Assembly: GCA_028874365.1 (NCBI GenBank)
Contig: JAPPJZ010000019.1
Location: 1-46,754, forward strand
DNA: 46,754 nt
Direction: 5' to 3'
From: Chloroflexota bacterium
GTDB lineage: Bacteria > Chloroflexota > Dehalococcoidia > Bin125
Positions 18,163 through 25,628 of the stretch are shown here, one piece after another (the stretch's first letter is position 1; the number at the start of each line of letters is the position of its first letter). The position numbers and the translations under genes are program-made. The notes under the pieces are model-generated. The model was not told where the DNA came from. It was given only the letters and a program-made list of their open reading frames with translations, and ran no database searches.

Positions 18163-19000
18163 TCGTCTCGGCCACCGCGTCCGGACGGCGCATGGGGATG
18201 AAGTGGTCTGAGTCCTCAACCACCGACTCGAACGCGTTGGGGAAGACTTCGACCGCGTTCTGACCGGTCGGCGAGCCGTGGCCGAACGACTCGCCGGCGC
18301 GCAGGATCAGAGTGGGCTGTGCTGCGCGTGCCATGTCCGGCCATGGATCGACGGACGGCGCGTACTCGAAACACCAGGCCTCGACCTCGGGGTCGCAGGC
18401 GAGCTCCCACTCGCCGAGCGTGCCGGTCGGGTTGAGGCCGTAGCGGACATAACTCTCGACGGCTTCCCTGGGCCAATGGGTGAACGCGCCTCTGCCGGTT
18501 AGCGAGTCCGCCATCTCCTGCGGACTGCTCCAGATCCGCCGCCGCTTGCGTGCAGCGACGGAGAGGCTATCCGGAGGAGTTGGCGGCATCGGCCCGCGTG
18601 GGTTGACCAAGACCGGATCGATCAGCGCCAGCGATTCAATCCGATCGCCAGATGCCGCCGCGATCGTGCAGACGCAACCGCCCATAGAGTGACCTGCAGC
18701 GACCACGTCGGTCAGGTCACGTTGAGCTAGCCAGTCGTTCAGGTCGGCGGCCATCTCGCGCCAGTCGGCTTCTGCCTTATTCGGCGGAGCCTGCGACGCT
18801 CCGTGTCCGCGCATGTCAAGCGCGAACACGCGCCAGTCCTCGGGCAGGAGTCGAGCGACGGCATCCCAGGTCCGGGCGTGGAATCCGGTTGCGTGAATCA
18901 AGACGGCGGTACGAACCGGTTCGACGGTTGCGGGCCACTCCCAGACTCGGAGGGCGTAGCCGCGGACCTGGGCGGTTGACGCGGTCGGAAGCGGTCGCAT
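18119..19000 (-). CDS. Alpha/beta-hydrolase fold protein
   Basis: A 293-residue hydrolase with LIHATGFHARTWD (oxyanion region), FALDMRGHGAS, nucleophile Ser105 in AAGHSMGGC, and a C-terminal His in DSDHFIPMRRP. No signal peptide is visible, so it is cytoplasmic. The ester or acyl substrate is not evident. It begins 6 nt after the stop of the crotonase gene upstream and probably ends the operon that begins with the pterin synthase at 22380. Its end overlaps the convergent radical SAM gene. Confidence 0.88.
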   Translation of the reverse strand: MRPLPTASTAQVRGYALRVWEWPATVEPVRTAVLIHATGFHARTWDAVARLLPEDWRVFALDMRGHGASQAPPNKAEADWREMAADLNDWLAQRDLTDVVAAGHSMGGCVCTIAAASGDRIESLALIDPVLVNPRGPMPPTPPDSLSVAARKRRRIWSSPQEMADSLTGRGAFTHWPREAVESYVRYGLNPTGTLGEWELACDPEVEAWCFEYAPSVDPWPDMARAAQPTLILRAGESFGHGSPTGQNAVEVFPNAFESVVEDSDHFIPMRRPDAVAETITTVATDCSTDSQD

Positions 19001-19006
19001 CGGCGA

Positions 19007-19891
19007 CTACGTCCGCCGCCGCAGCGCGCCGCGGCCGTCACCGAATGGATCGTCTCTCCACTCGAGCGCGACCTTCAGGCCCTTCTCGCGGCCAATGTTG
19101 ATGAACTCGTTGATGCTCGGCGCTTCGTGCCAGATCGCGTCGAAATCGGCGCCCTCGGAGGCGGCCACACGCAGGCCCATCAGCTCGAACCAGCGATTGG
19201 TCGAGTGCTTGTGGACCGTGAGGCCGTCGAGCGGCACGTTAGCGATTCGCTGGCAGTAGGCCATCGTCTCCTCGTCGAGCAGTTCTTCGGGGTAGGCACG
19301 ATTGATCATGCCGATCCGCTCGGCCTCGACGCCGTCGACCGTGTCGCCGCTGAAGAGCAGCTCCTTGGTCTTGAGCATGCCGATCTTGGCCGGCCACATG
19401 CCCAGCGTTGGGGGAATGCCGATCGCGCGGCCGGCAGGGTGGCCGAAGCGCGCATCCTCGGCGGCGAAGACGATGTCGCAGGCGCCGATCATCTCGCCGC
19501 CACCGGCGAGGCACCAGCCGTGCACCTGGGCGACAATCGGCTTGCGGTAGCCCCACATCCAGAGCCAGCGGTCGACGGAGACGCGCAGGTTCTCTCGATC
19601 CAGCGCAATTCGCGACTCTCCGAGTTCCCAGGCTTGGTCGCCGGTGCGCTGATTGGGTCGCCAGTTCATCGCGCCGCCGCCGGGCGTGAGATCGTAGCCG
19701 GCGCAGAACGCTCGACCCGCCCCCTTGAGTCGGATGACGCGGACGGTGTCGCCGGGATTGAGTTCGCGTAGGGCTGCCTCGAGGTCATCGCGCAGGCCGC
19801 CCGAGATCGCATTGAGCTTCTCGGGGCGGTTCAAGGTGATGGTGGCGACGGGGCCGTCGACATCGACGAGGACGTTTTCGTAGTCGGTCAT
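19007..19891 (-). CDS. Enoyl-CoA hydratase/isomerase family protein (copy A)
   Basis: A 294-residue crotonase-fold protein with LNRPEKLNAISGGL, GRAFCAGYDLT (oxyanion hole strand) and HGWCLAGGGEMIGACDI (second oxyanion Gly). Compared with classical enoyl-CoA hydratase, the first catalytic Glu is kept (Glu133) but the second is Ala153 in FGHPAGRAIG, so hydration by the usual mechanism is doubtful. The start is the ATG at 19891, with AAGGAA upstream; the longer frame to 19936 lacks a ribosome-binding site. It is a tandem duplicate of the gene at 20017, sharing long identical stretches. Confidence 0.92.
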   Translation of the reverse strand: MTDYENVLVDVDGPVATITLNRPEKLNAISGGLRDDLEAALRELNPGDTVRVIRLKGAGRAFCAGYDLTPGGGAMNWRPNQRTGDQAWELGESRIALDRENLRVSVDRWLWMWGYRKPIVAQVHGWCLAGGGEMIGACDIVFAAEDARFGHPAGRAIGIPPTLGMWPAKIGMLKTKELLFSGDTVDGVEAERIGMINRAYPEELLDEETMAYCQRIANVPLDGLTVHKHSTNRWFELMGLRVAASEGADFDAIWHEAPSINEFINIGREKGLKVALEWRDDPFGDGRGALRRRT

Positions 19892-19954
19892 GGGACATTC
19901 CTTCGCTGTGAATCGCTTGAATGGTACTTGGCCCAACTCTTGGGTCTTGCCAGA

Positions 19955-19990
19955 GCCCTCACCTTAGTCCTCTCCCAGAGGAAGAGGGGA
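19955..19990. repeat. Intergenic CCTCTCCC-type repeat
   Basis: GCCCTCACC, CCTCTCCCAGAGG and AAGAGGGG lie in the 125-bp gap between the duplicated crotonase genes. It resembles the repeat at 14731. It may fold as a hairpin within the operon mRNA. Nothing else is seen in the gap. Confidence 0.4.
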
Positions 19991-20016
19991 TCAGAGGAAT
20001 CGAGCAGGGATCGCGA

Positions 20017-20898
20017 CTACTTGCGCTTTAGTGCGCCGCGGCCGTCTCCGAAAGGATCGTCGCGCCATTCCAGTGCCGCTTTGAGGCCCTTGGTCATCGA
20101 GATTTTGCCGAACTCCTCGATGGCGGCGGTCTCGGCGAAGACGGCGTTGAACTCCGCGCCTTCGTACACCGACATGGTCAGACCCATGAGCTCTGCCCAG
20201 CGATTGACGGAGTGTTTGTGCACGGTCAGGCCGTCCAAAGGGACGTTGGCAATGCGCTGGCAGTAGGCCATCGTTTGCTCATCGAGTTGCTCGTCGGGAT
20301 AGACGCGATTGATCATCCCGATGCGTTCCGCCTCGAGGCCGTCGATGGTGTCGCCGCTGAACAGGAGCTCTTTGGCCTTCAGCATGCCGATCTTCATCGG
20401 CCACATGCCGAGGGTCGGCGGCTGGCCCAGCGCCCGACCGGCGGGATGGCCGAAGCGAGCGGTCTCGGCGGCGAAGATGATGTCGCAGGTCCCGACCAGG
20501 TCGTTGCCGCCGGCCAGACACCAACCGTGAACCTGCGCCACGATCGGCTTCCGGTATGACCAGATCCAGAGCCAGCGCTCCATTGAGTCGCGCAGGTGCT
20601 CGCGATTCATGGCGACATTGGACTCGCCCAGTTCCCAGGCCTGATCGCCCCTTCGTGGGCTGGGCGTGAAGTCGAAGTCGTTGTCGCTGGGCGTGATGTC
20701 GTACCCGGCGCAGAATGCCCGCCCGGCGGCCTTGATTCGGATGACTCGAACCGAGTCTCCGGGATTCAACTCGCGCAGTGCGGCGGCAAGATCATCTCGC
20801 AGCGCTTCGGAGAGCGCGTTGAGCTTCTCCGGCCGGTTGAGCGTGATCGTCGCCACGGGCCCGTCGATGTCGACGAGGATGCTCTGGTAGTCGGTCAC
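20017..20898 (-). CDS. Enoyl-CoA hydratase/isomerase family protein (copy B)
   Basis: A 293-residue crotonase-fold paralogue of the gene downstream. DGPVATITLNRPEKLNA, AGRAFCAGYD, AQVHGWCLAGG and ALEWRDDPFGDGRGAL are shared almost exactly. The first catalytic position is Asp133 (GGNDLVG) where copy A has Glu, and the second is Ala in FGHPAGRALG. The GTG start follows TAGGAAC. The region around residues 71-83 is the main difference between the copies and lies near the acyl pocket in this fold, which suggests divergence in substrate. Confidence 0.92.
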   Translation of the reverse strand: MTDYQSILVDIDGPVATITLNRPEKLNALSEALRDDLAAALRELNPGDSVRVIRIKAAGRAFCAGYDITPSDNDFDFTPSPRRGDQAWELGESNVAMNREHLRDSMERWLWIWSYRKPIVAQVHGWCLAGGNDLVGTCDIIFAAETARFGHPAGRALGQPPTLGMWPMKIGMLKAKELLFSGDTIDGLEAERIGMINRVYPDEQLDEQTMAYCQRIANVPLDGLTVHKHSVNRWAELMGLTMSVYEGAEFNAVFAETAAIEEFGKISMTKGLKAALEWRDDPFGDGRGALKRK

Positions 20899-20903
20899 CG
20901 TTC

Positions 20904-21344
20904 CTAGTCGCTCCCTGCGTCTTGTTCACGTTGCTGTGCTTCGTGGGCCGCACGTCGGCGCGCCATCTCAGCGCGGAAGCGCTCGTTTTCGCGCATCGCT
21001 CGCCTCGTGTTGTTGCTGGTGCCTCCGCGCCGACGCGCTCGGCGACGCTTCTCGGCCTCTCGCCTGCGCCGGTGCGCCTGAAGGATCAGCTCTTGCTCTT
21101 CCTCGCTCACTTCCCTCGCCGGTCGGTAGAGGTCTTCCGGTGTCGGCGCGAGGGGATCGCTGAGCCGCTCGATCAACAGGTCGTGAGCGGCCTTGAGTCG
21201 CGTGAACTGCTCGGCGGCATCGGGAGCGTCGGAGACGTCCGGGTGTACCGTCTTGGCTTTGCGTCGGAACGCCTTGCGGATCTCTTCCTCGGACGACCCA
21301 GGCGCGATGCCGAGCAGCTCGTTGGGGTCGTACGCATCCAGCAT
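20904..21344 (-). CDS. J-domain (DnaJ-like) protein
   Basis: A 146-residue protein with an N-terminal J domain: NELLGIAPGSSEEEIRKAF, then HPD at residues 34-36, then AAEQFTRLKAAHDLL. The rest is a highly charged Arg/Glu helix (about 85-140) with no zinc-finger or C-terminal client-binding domains, so this is a short co-chaperone, not full DnaJ. Its ATG overlaps the flavodoxin stop (TGATG). It would stimulate a DnaK ATPase; the client is unknown. Confidence 0.88.
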   Translation of the reverse strand: MLDAYDPNELLGIAPGSSEEEIRKAFRRKAKTVHPDVSDAPDAAEQFTRLKAAHDLLIERLSDPLAPTPEDLYRPAREVSEEEQELILQAHRRRREAEKRRRARRRGGTSNNTRRAMRENERFRAEMARRRAAHEAQQREQDAGSD

Positions 21345-21871
21345 CAGGTCGCGACCTCACGCAATCGCAGCGCATACTCCGACACTCGTGCACCAAGTTT
21401 GCGGGCTTGCTCTCGATCCAGATCGGTCACTTTACGGACGGCCGTGGCGCCGTAGTAGCTGCCCGAGTGGTTCATCGTTGAGGTCCAGGGCAGTCCGACG
21501 ATGAGCATGCCGTGGCCGATCAGCAGGTGAACGAGCTGGAGCAATGTCGCCTCGAGTCCGCCCGACGGGCTCCAGCCCGCGCTGAACGCGGCGGCCGGCT
21601 TGTTGGCCAGTTCGCCCGTCTCCCAGAGATCGCCGGTGTAGTCCCACCAGTGCTTGAGCCGTCCCGTGATGCCGGTCCAGTTGGGACTGCCAAGAATCAG
21701 CGCGTCGCATTTGACCAGTTCGTCCTTGTCCGCGATGTCCAGCGGACGATCCCAGACCTCAACGTCGTCCACCGAGGCAGCCCCTTCGACGATCGATGTT
21801 GCTAACTCTGCCACCAGTCCCTGCGAGTCGTACAGCACCAGCACCACCACGTTCCCTGCTTCGTCTGGCAT
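21344..21871 (-). CDS. Flavodoxin-like/WrbA-type NAD(P)H oxidoreductase
   Basis: This 175-residue flavodoxin-fold protein starts NVVVLVLYDSQGLVAELATSIVEG (FMN phosphate loop region). It continues with CDALILGSPNWTGITGRLKHWWD, the loop over the isoalloxazine ring in WrbA-like quinone reductases, and later PAAAFSAGWSPSGGLEATLL and MNHSGSYYGAT. The true start is the ATG at 21871, overlapping the stop of the pterin synthase gene (TGATG); the longer frame upstream is spurious. It probably carries out two-electron reduction of quinones using NAD(P)H. Confidence 0.88.
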   Translation of the reverse strand: MPDEAGNVVVLVLYDSQGLVAELATSIVEGAASVDDVEVWDRPLDIADKDELVKCDALILGSPNWTGITGRLKHWWDYTGDLWETGELANKPAAAFSAGWSPSGGLEATLLQLVHLLIGHGMLIVGLPWTSTMNHSGSYYGATAVRKVTDLDREQARKLGARVSEYALRLREVAT

Positions 21872-22380
21872 CAGAGATCCGTCTCGAACCAGGCGGCCTG
21901 GCCAGGCATCTCCTCGACGCCGACCCGCAATCGAGCCAGTCCGGGCGGGCCGGAGACTTTGAGCGAGCCGATTAGTTGTCCAGCGATGTACTGCGACAGG
22001 CGTTCTGCCGTGCTGTTGTCGATCGGCAGCGCTGCGACGTCGGGCTTGGGCAGGCGATAGGAGAGCTCGTCGCGGTACTGGATCAAGAAATGGGTGTCGT
22101 CGTCCGTGATGGTCAGCGTCCGCGAGTCCATTTGCAGCAGGAATTTGTGGTCGAGCGTTTCGCAGACTTCTCGCGTTAAACGCTTGAGCAGGGAGAAGTC
22201 GATCACCCACGATTCTTCGGTCAGCGGCCCGATTACCTCGACGAAGACGTCATAGTTGTGCCCGTGGATTGGCTCCAGTTCGTCGGCGAAGGTGGCGAAG
22301 TGGCCGGCGGCGAAACGCAGGCGCTGGCGCTCGACTGTCACGGCGTGGCTGGAGGACTGGCTCGAAGGCTGATCGGGCAT
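21871..22380 (-). CDS. 6-pyruvoyl-tetrahydropterin synthase family protein (QueD/PTPS)
   Basis: A 169-residue PTPS-fold protein. The three zinc ligands are His27 (AAGHF), His39 and His41 (IHGHNY). In QueD and PTPS a catalytic Cys precedes HGH by four or five residues; here that stretch reads DELEPIHGH, with Glu34 and Glu36 and no Cys. That change is the hallmark of PTPS-III proteins, which can supply 6-hydroxymethyl-dihydropterin for folate. The role may therefore be folate rather than queuosine synthesis. The ATG at 22380 lies 6 nt after TACGCT, implying a leaderless mRNA. Confidence 0.87.
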   Translation of the reverse strand: MPDQPSSQSSSHAVTVERQRLRFAAGHFATFADELEPIHGHNYDVFVEVIGPLTEESWVIDFSLLKRLTREVCETLDHKFLLQMDSRTLTITDDDTHFLIQYRDELSYRLPKPDVAALPIDNSTAERLSQYIAGQLIGSLKVSGPPGLARLRVGVEEMPGQAAWFETDL

Positions 22381-22386
22381 AGGCGC

Positions 22387-22396
22387 AGCGTAACCT
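22387..22396. promoter_or_regulatory. Overlapping divergent -10 boxes (pterin synthase / MFS)
   Basis: In the ten bases AGCGTAACCT, the minus-strand box TACGCT (22387-22392) and the plus-strand box TAACCT (22391-22396) share the central TA. Each ends exactly 6 nt before its ATG (22380 and 22403), and only 22 bp separate the two genes. One symmetric melted region could serve both directions. Confidence 0.6.
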
Positions 22397-22402
22397 GCGG
22401 CC

Positions 22403-23713
22403 ATGACTCTGCCTCCGCCGCGCGATCTCGCCCGCTGGCTCTGGACCTGGCGGCAGATCATCCTGCTCGGCATCCTCACCTGCGGCGCATACGGGCTCGT
22501 GCTCTACGGATTCGGGATCATTGCCGGTCCGGTCCAGGAGGACGAAGGCTGGTCGTCGGCGGCGGTGAACGCCGCGTTCATGGGCTCGTATCTGCTGGGC
22601 GCGGCCGCCTCGCTGGTTTCGGGGCGCGTGCTTGACGCATTGGGTCCGCGGCCGGTGCTCTGGACGGGCCTGATCGTCGGGACGATCTTCCTGATGGCCG
22701 CCTCCTACAGCGAGAACATCTGGCTGTTCATCGTGTTCTGGACGATCGGCGGCGCGGTCACGATCGCGGGCCTGTTCTACAACGTGACGATGCCGATCGC
22801 GGCCCGGCTCTTCCCGAAGCGGCAGACGGCCGCGATGACGGTGCTTGTGACCACCGGTGGCTTCTCCTCGGTCATCTTCATGCCGTTGACCGGGCTGTTC
22901 ACGGACGAGTTCGGCTGGCGCTGGGCGGTCAGGATCCTGCTGGTCGTGGCCGCTGTTATCTCACTGCCCGCTGTGTTGTCGGTTCGTCGGCTGCCGCCGA
23001 TTCCGCCGCCGGATCCGGCGGCGCGGAGCAGCGGCGGCGTGAGGACCGATCAGCACGGCTTCAGCGGGGTTCGGGACGCGCTGCGCTCGCGGGAGGTACA
23101 GGTGATGCTGGCGATGGTGATCGCGAGTTCGTTCGGTCTGGGCGCACTGCTTAACCACTTCGTACCGGCCTCGACGGCTGCAGGAATGTCGATTACGGCG
23201 GCAGGGGCCTTGACCGGACTGCGCGGCTTCCTCTCAATCCCGGGTCGGGCTCTGATTGGCCCGATGGCCGGACTGTTGGGGCTGCGGCCGGCACTGGGCG
23301 TCGGTTACGGCGTGATGCTGTTGGGAACGTTGGCGCTGCTGGCGGCGGGGCCGATCTTCTGGATTTATCTCTCGGCGATCATCGCCGGGCTGGTCTGGGG
23401 CCAGACGATGCCGCTGCAGGGACTGATTGCATCCGATGTCTTCGGTCTGCGCCGGCTGGGCACGCTGATGGCGCTGCAGACCGCGATGGGTAATGTGGCG
23501 CTGGCCATTGGCCCGTTTGCCGCGGGTCTGATGCTCGATCTGGTTGATGACAACTACCGGCCGGTTCTGGTCATGATTGCAGTGGTCAACGCGCTCACGC
23601 TGGCGCTGCTGATTCTGATGGCGAGGATCCACGGCAGGCCGGTGAAACAATGGGCCGCTAACCTGATCGCCAGCCGAAATGCCCCCCAGAAGCGCGAGTA
23701 CGACCCCGGCTAG
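22403..23713 (+). CDS. MFS transporter
   Basis: A 436-residue major facilitator with about 12 transmembrane helices and a cytoplasmic loop rich in Pro and Arg after helix 6 (about residues 195-222). SGRVLDALGPRPVLWTG is the typical loop 2-3 motif. No substrate motif is recognised; its neighbours (SDRs and a crotonase) suggest uptake of an organic acid. The ATG lies 6 nt after TAACCT, so it is probably leaderless. It starts a plus-strand run to 27287. Confidence 0.9.
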   Translation: MTLPPPRDLARWLWTWRQIILLGILTCGAYGLVLYGFGIIAGPVQEDEGWSSAAVNAAFMGSYLLGAAASLVSGRVLDALGPRPVLWTGLIVGTIFLMAASYSENIWLFIVFWTIGGAVTIAGLFYNVTMPIAARLFPKRQTAAMTVLVTTGGFSSVIFMPLTGLFTDEFGWRWAVRILLVVAAVISLPAVLSVRRLPPIPPPDPAARSSGGVRTDQHGFSGVRDALRSREVQVMLAMVIASSFGLGALLNHFVPASTAAGMSITAAGALTGLRGFLSIPGRALIGPMAGLLGLRPALGVGYGVMLLGTLALLAAGPIFWIYLSAIIAGLVWGQTMPLQGLIASDVFGLRRLGTLMALQTAMGNVALAIGPFAAGLMLDLVDDNYRPVLVMIAVVNALTLALLILMARIHGRPVKQWAANLIASRNAPQKREYDPG

Positions 23714-23746
23714 ACGCGTCAACCTCGCTGAAAGAGGATGGAACAC

Positions 23747-24538
23747 ATGGGACGACTGGATGGCAAGGCAGCGCTGGTCACGGGCGGCGCACGCGGCATT
23801 GGGAAGGGCATCGCGACGGCATTGGCCAAGGAAGGCGCGGATGTCGTCATCGCCGACCTCCTGATCGATCTGGCCTTCCAGACCGCCGGCGAACTGCAGA
23901 ACCGTCATGGCGTGACGACACTCGCGCTGGAGATGGACGTGACGAGCGACGACTCGATCTCAACGAACGTCGAGCAGGCGATCGCCGAGATGGGGCGGAT
24001 CGACATCCTCGTCAACAACGCCGGCGTCGCCCCCGACCACCTGAGCGAGGACGAGGTGGAGTCGGACTGGGATCGCTGCTACGAGGTCAATCTCAAGGCC
24101 ATCTGGAAGGTCACAAGCGCGCTGAAGCCGCACTTCGTTGAGAACGGCGGCGGCAAGATCGTCAACGTCGCCTCGATCGCCGCTCGGCGGGGCGGCACGA
24201 TTGCCGCCTACTCAGCCTCCAAGGCCGGAGCGATGAGCCTCACCCAATCGCAGGCCACAGAACTCGGACCGCACAACATCAACGTCAACGCCGTTTGTCC
24301 TGGTCTGCTCTGGACCGACATGTGGCGCAAGCTTGAGGGCATGCTCGTGGGCGACGATGCGGATGAAGTGATCGACCGCCGCGCGGCCTTCGAAACCGCG
24401 GTCGCCAACAACATGCCGCTCGGCCGCGAGCAGACGCCCGAGGACATCGGCAAGGCCGTCGCCTTCCTCGCCTCCGACGACGCCCGCAACATCACCGGCC
24501 AGTCGTTGAATGTCGACGGCGGCATGCGGATGAACTGA
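23747..24538 (+). CDS. SDR-family oxidoreductase (copy A)
   Basis: A 263-residue classical short-chain dehydrogenase: TGGARGIGKG (cofactor glycine motif, residues about 13-22), NNAG near 88-91, Ser in NVASIAARR, YSASKAG catalytic Tyr-Lys, and the C-terminal TGQSLNVDGGMRMN. An acidic residue after the second strand (IADLL) favours NAD(H). The ATG at 23747 is chosen over that at 23738 because AGAGGA is properly spaced only for the former. It is a close paralogue of the next gene. The substrate is unknown. Confidence 0.93.
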   Translation: MGRLDGKAALVTGGARGIGKGIATALAKEGADVVIADLLIDLAFQTAGELQNRHGVTTLALEMDVTSDDSISTNVEQAIAEMGRIDILVNNAGVAPDHLSEDEVESDWDRCYEVNLKAIWKVTSALKPHFVENGGGKIVNVASIAARRGGTIAAYSASKAGAMSLTQSQATELGPHNINVNAVCPGLLWTDMWRKLEGMLVGDDADEVIDRRAAFETAVANNMPLGREQTPEDIGKAVAFLASDDARNITGQSLNVDGGMRMN

Positions 24539-24705
24539 AGCGGAGCTCGGCCGAGACGATACGCATCCGCACCGACCCCAATACCGATCGGTTAAGCGGC
24601 GCACCTTCGCGGCGCGGAAATCGCTCGTGCCGCTGCTGTTCATCGTTCTGACTCGCTTGCGCGGGTGGCCGTTAGGCTGAGCGGTACTAGAACTGGAGCC
24701 CAATC

Positions 24706-25497
24706 ATGGGACGTTTGAGTGGGAACGTTGCGCTGGTCACAGGGGCAGCGCGCGGCATCGGCAAAGGCATCGCGACGGAACTGGCCAGGGAGGGCGCTGA
24801 CGTTGTGATCTGCGATCTCCTGATCGACGAGGCCGTACGCACCGCCGGCGAGCTGCGGGACGACCACGAGGTCAGGGCGGTCGCATTGGAGATGGATGTC
24901 ACCAGCGAGGATTCCATTGAGTCGCAGGTCGCGGAGGCGATCAGCCAGATGGGCCAGATTGACATCCTCGTCAACAACGCCGGCGTGCCGCCCGACAACT
25001 TCGGCATCGACGAAACCGAAGAAGATTGGGACCGCTGCTACGAGGTCAACCTCAAGGGCATCTGGAAGGTCACCTCGGCCGTTGCTCCGCATTTCAAGGA
25101 GCGCGGAGGCGGCAAGATCGTCAACATCGCCTCGATTGCCGGTCGGATCGGCGGCGGCATGGCCTCGTACTCCGCTTCCAAGGCGGGAGCGATCAGCATC
25201 ACCCAATCCCAGGCCGCCGAGCTCGGCCGCTTCAACATCAACGTGAACGCGATCTGCCCGGGTCTGCTCTGGACCGATCTCTGGCGGCAGATCGAGGGCA
25301 TGTTCGCCGGCGATCACACCGAGGAGGTCGTCGATCGGCGCGAACGCTTCGAAGCCGTGATCGCGGCCAACATGCCGCTCGCACGAGAACAGACGCCCAG
25401 CGATATCGGCAAGGCGGCCGTCTTCTTCGCCTCCGATGACGCCAAAAACATCACTGGACAATCGCTGAACGTGGATGGCGGCATGCGGATGAATTAG
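24706..25497 (+). CDS. SDR-family oxidoreductase (copy B)
   Basis: This 263-residue protein is the tandem paralogue of the SDR at 23747, of identical length and with the same motifs (TGAARGIGKG, NNAGVPPD, YSASKAG, GQSLNVDGGMRMN). Both share the unusual VNAxCPGLLWTD segment after the active site, so they probably act on related substrates. TGGAG lies just upstream of the ATG, and a TAGGCT box at about 24674 may give it its own promoter within the 167-bp gap, which otherwise holds only a CCGATCGG palindrome. Confidence 0.93.
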   Translation: MGRLSGNVALVTGAARGIGKGIATELAREGADVVICDLLIDEAVRTAGELRDDHEVRAVALEMDVTSEDSIESQVAEAISQMGQIDILVNNAGVPPDNFGIDETEEDWDRCYEVNLKGIWKVTSAVAPHFKERGGGKIVNIASIAGRIGGGMASYSASKAGAISITQSQAAELGRFNINVNAICPGLLWTDLWRQIEGMFAGDHTEEVVDRRERFEAVIAANMPLAREQTPSDIGKAAVFFASDDAKNITGQSLNVDGGMRMN

Positions 25498-25500
25498 GCC

Positions 25501-25600
25501 AAAATCCGGACGAGTCCAGACAATTCTGGACAAATCTGGACAGATCCGGACGCCGCGGAGTCGATTCCAGCCGAACGAAACCGAACAGGCCCGAACACGA
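25501..25600. repeat. Hexamer ladder with 10-bp period
   Basis: Five copies of a CYRGAC hexamer (CCGGAC, CCAGAC, CTGGAC, CTGGAC, CCGGAC) start every 10 bp from 25506, each separated by 4 variable bases. After a 20-bp break, three CCGAAC hexamers follow with the same 10-bp period from 25571, with a degenerate GCGAAG as a fourth. The ladder fills the 131-bp gap before the crotonase gene. A 10-bp period is about one helical turn, so one protein array could read it from a single DNA face. Confidence 0.7.
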
Positions 25601-25628
25601 GCGAAGAGAAAGCGCAGGATTCCCCGCC

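Noticed and set aside
25501..25600. CRISPR array
   Set aside because: Units are hexamers with 4-bp linkers; there are no repeats of 20 bp or more, no unique spacers and no cas genes.
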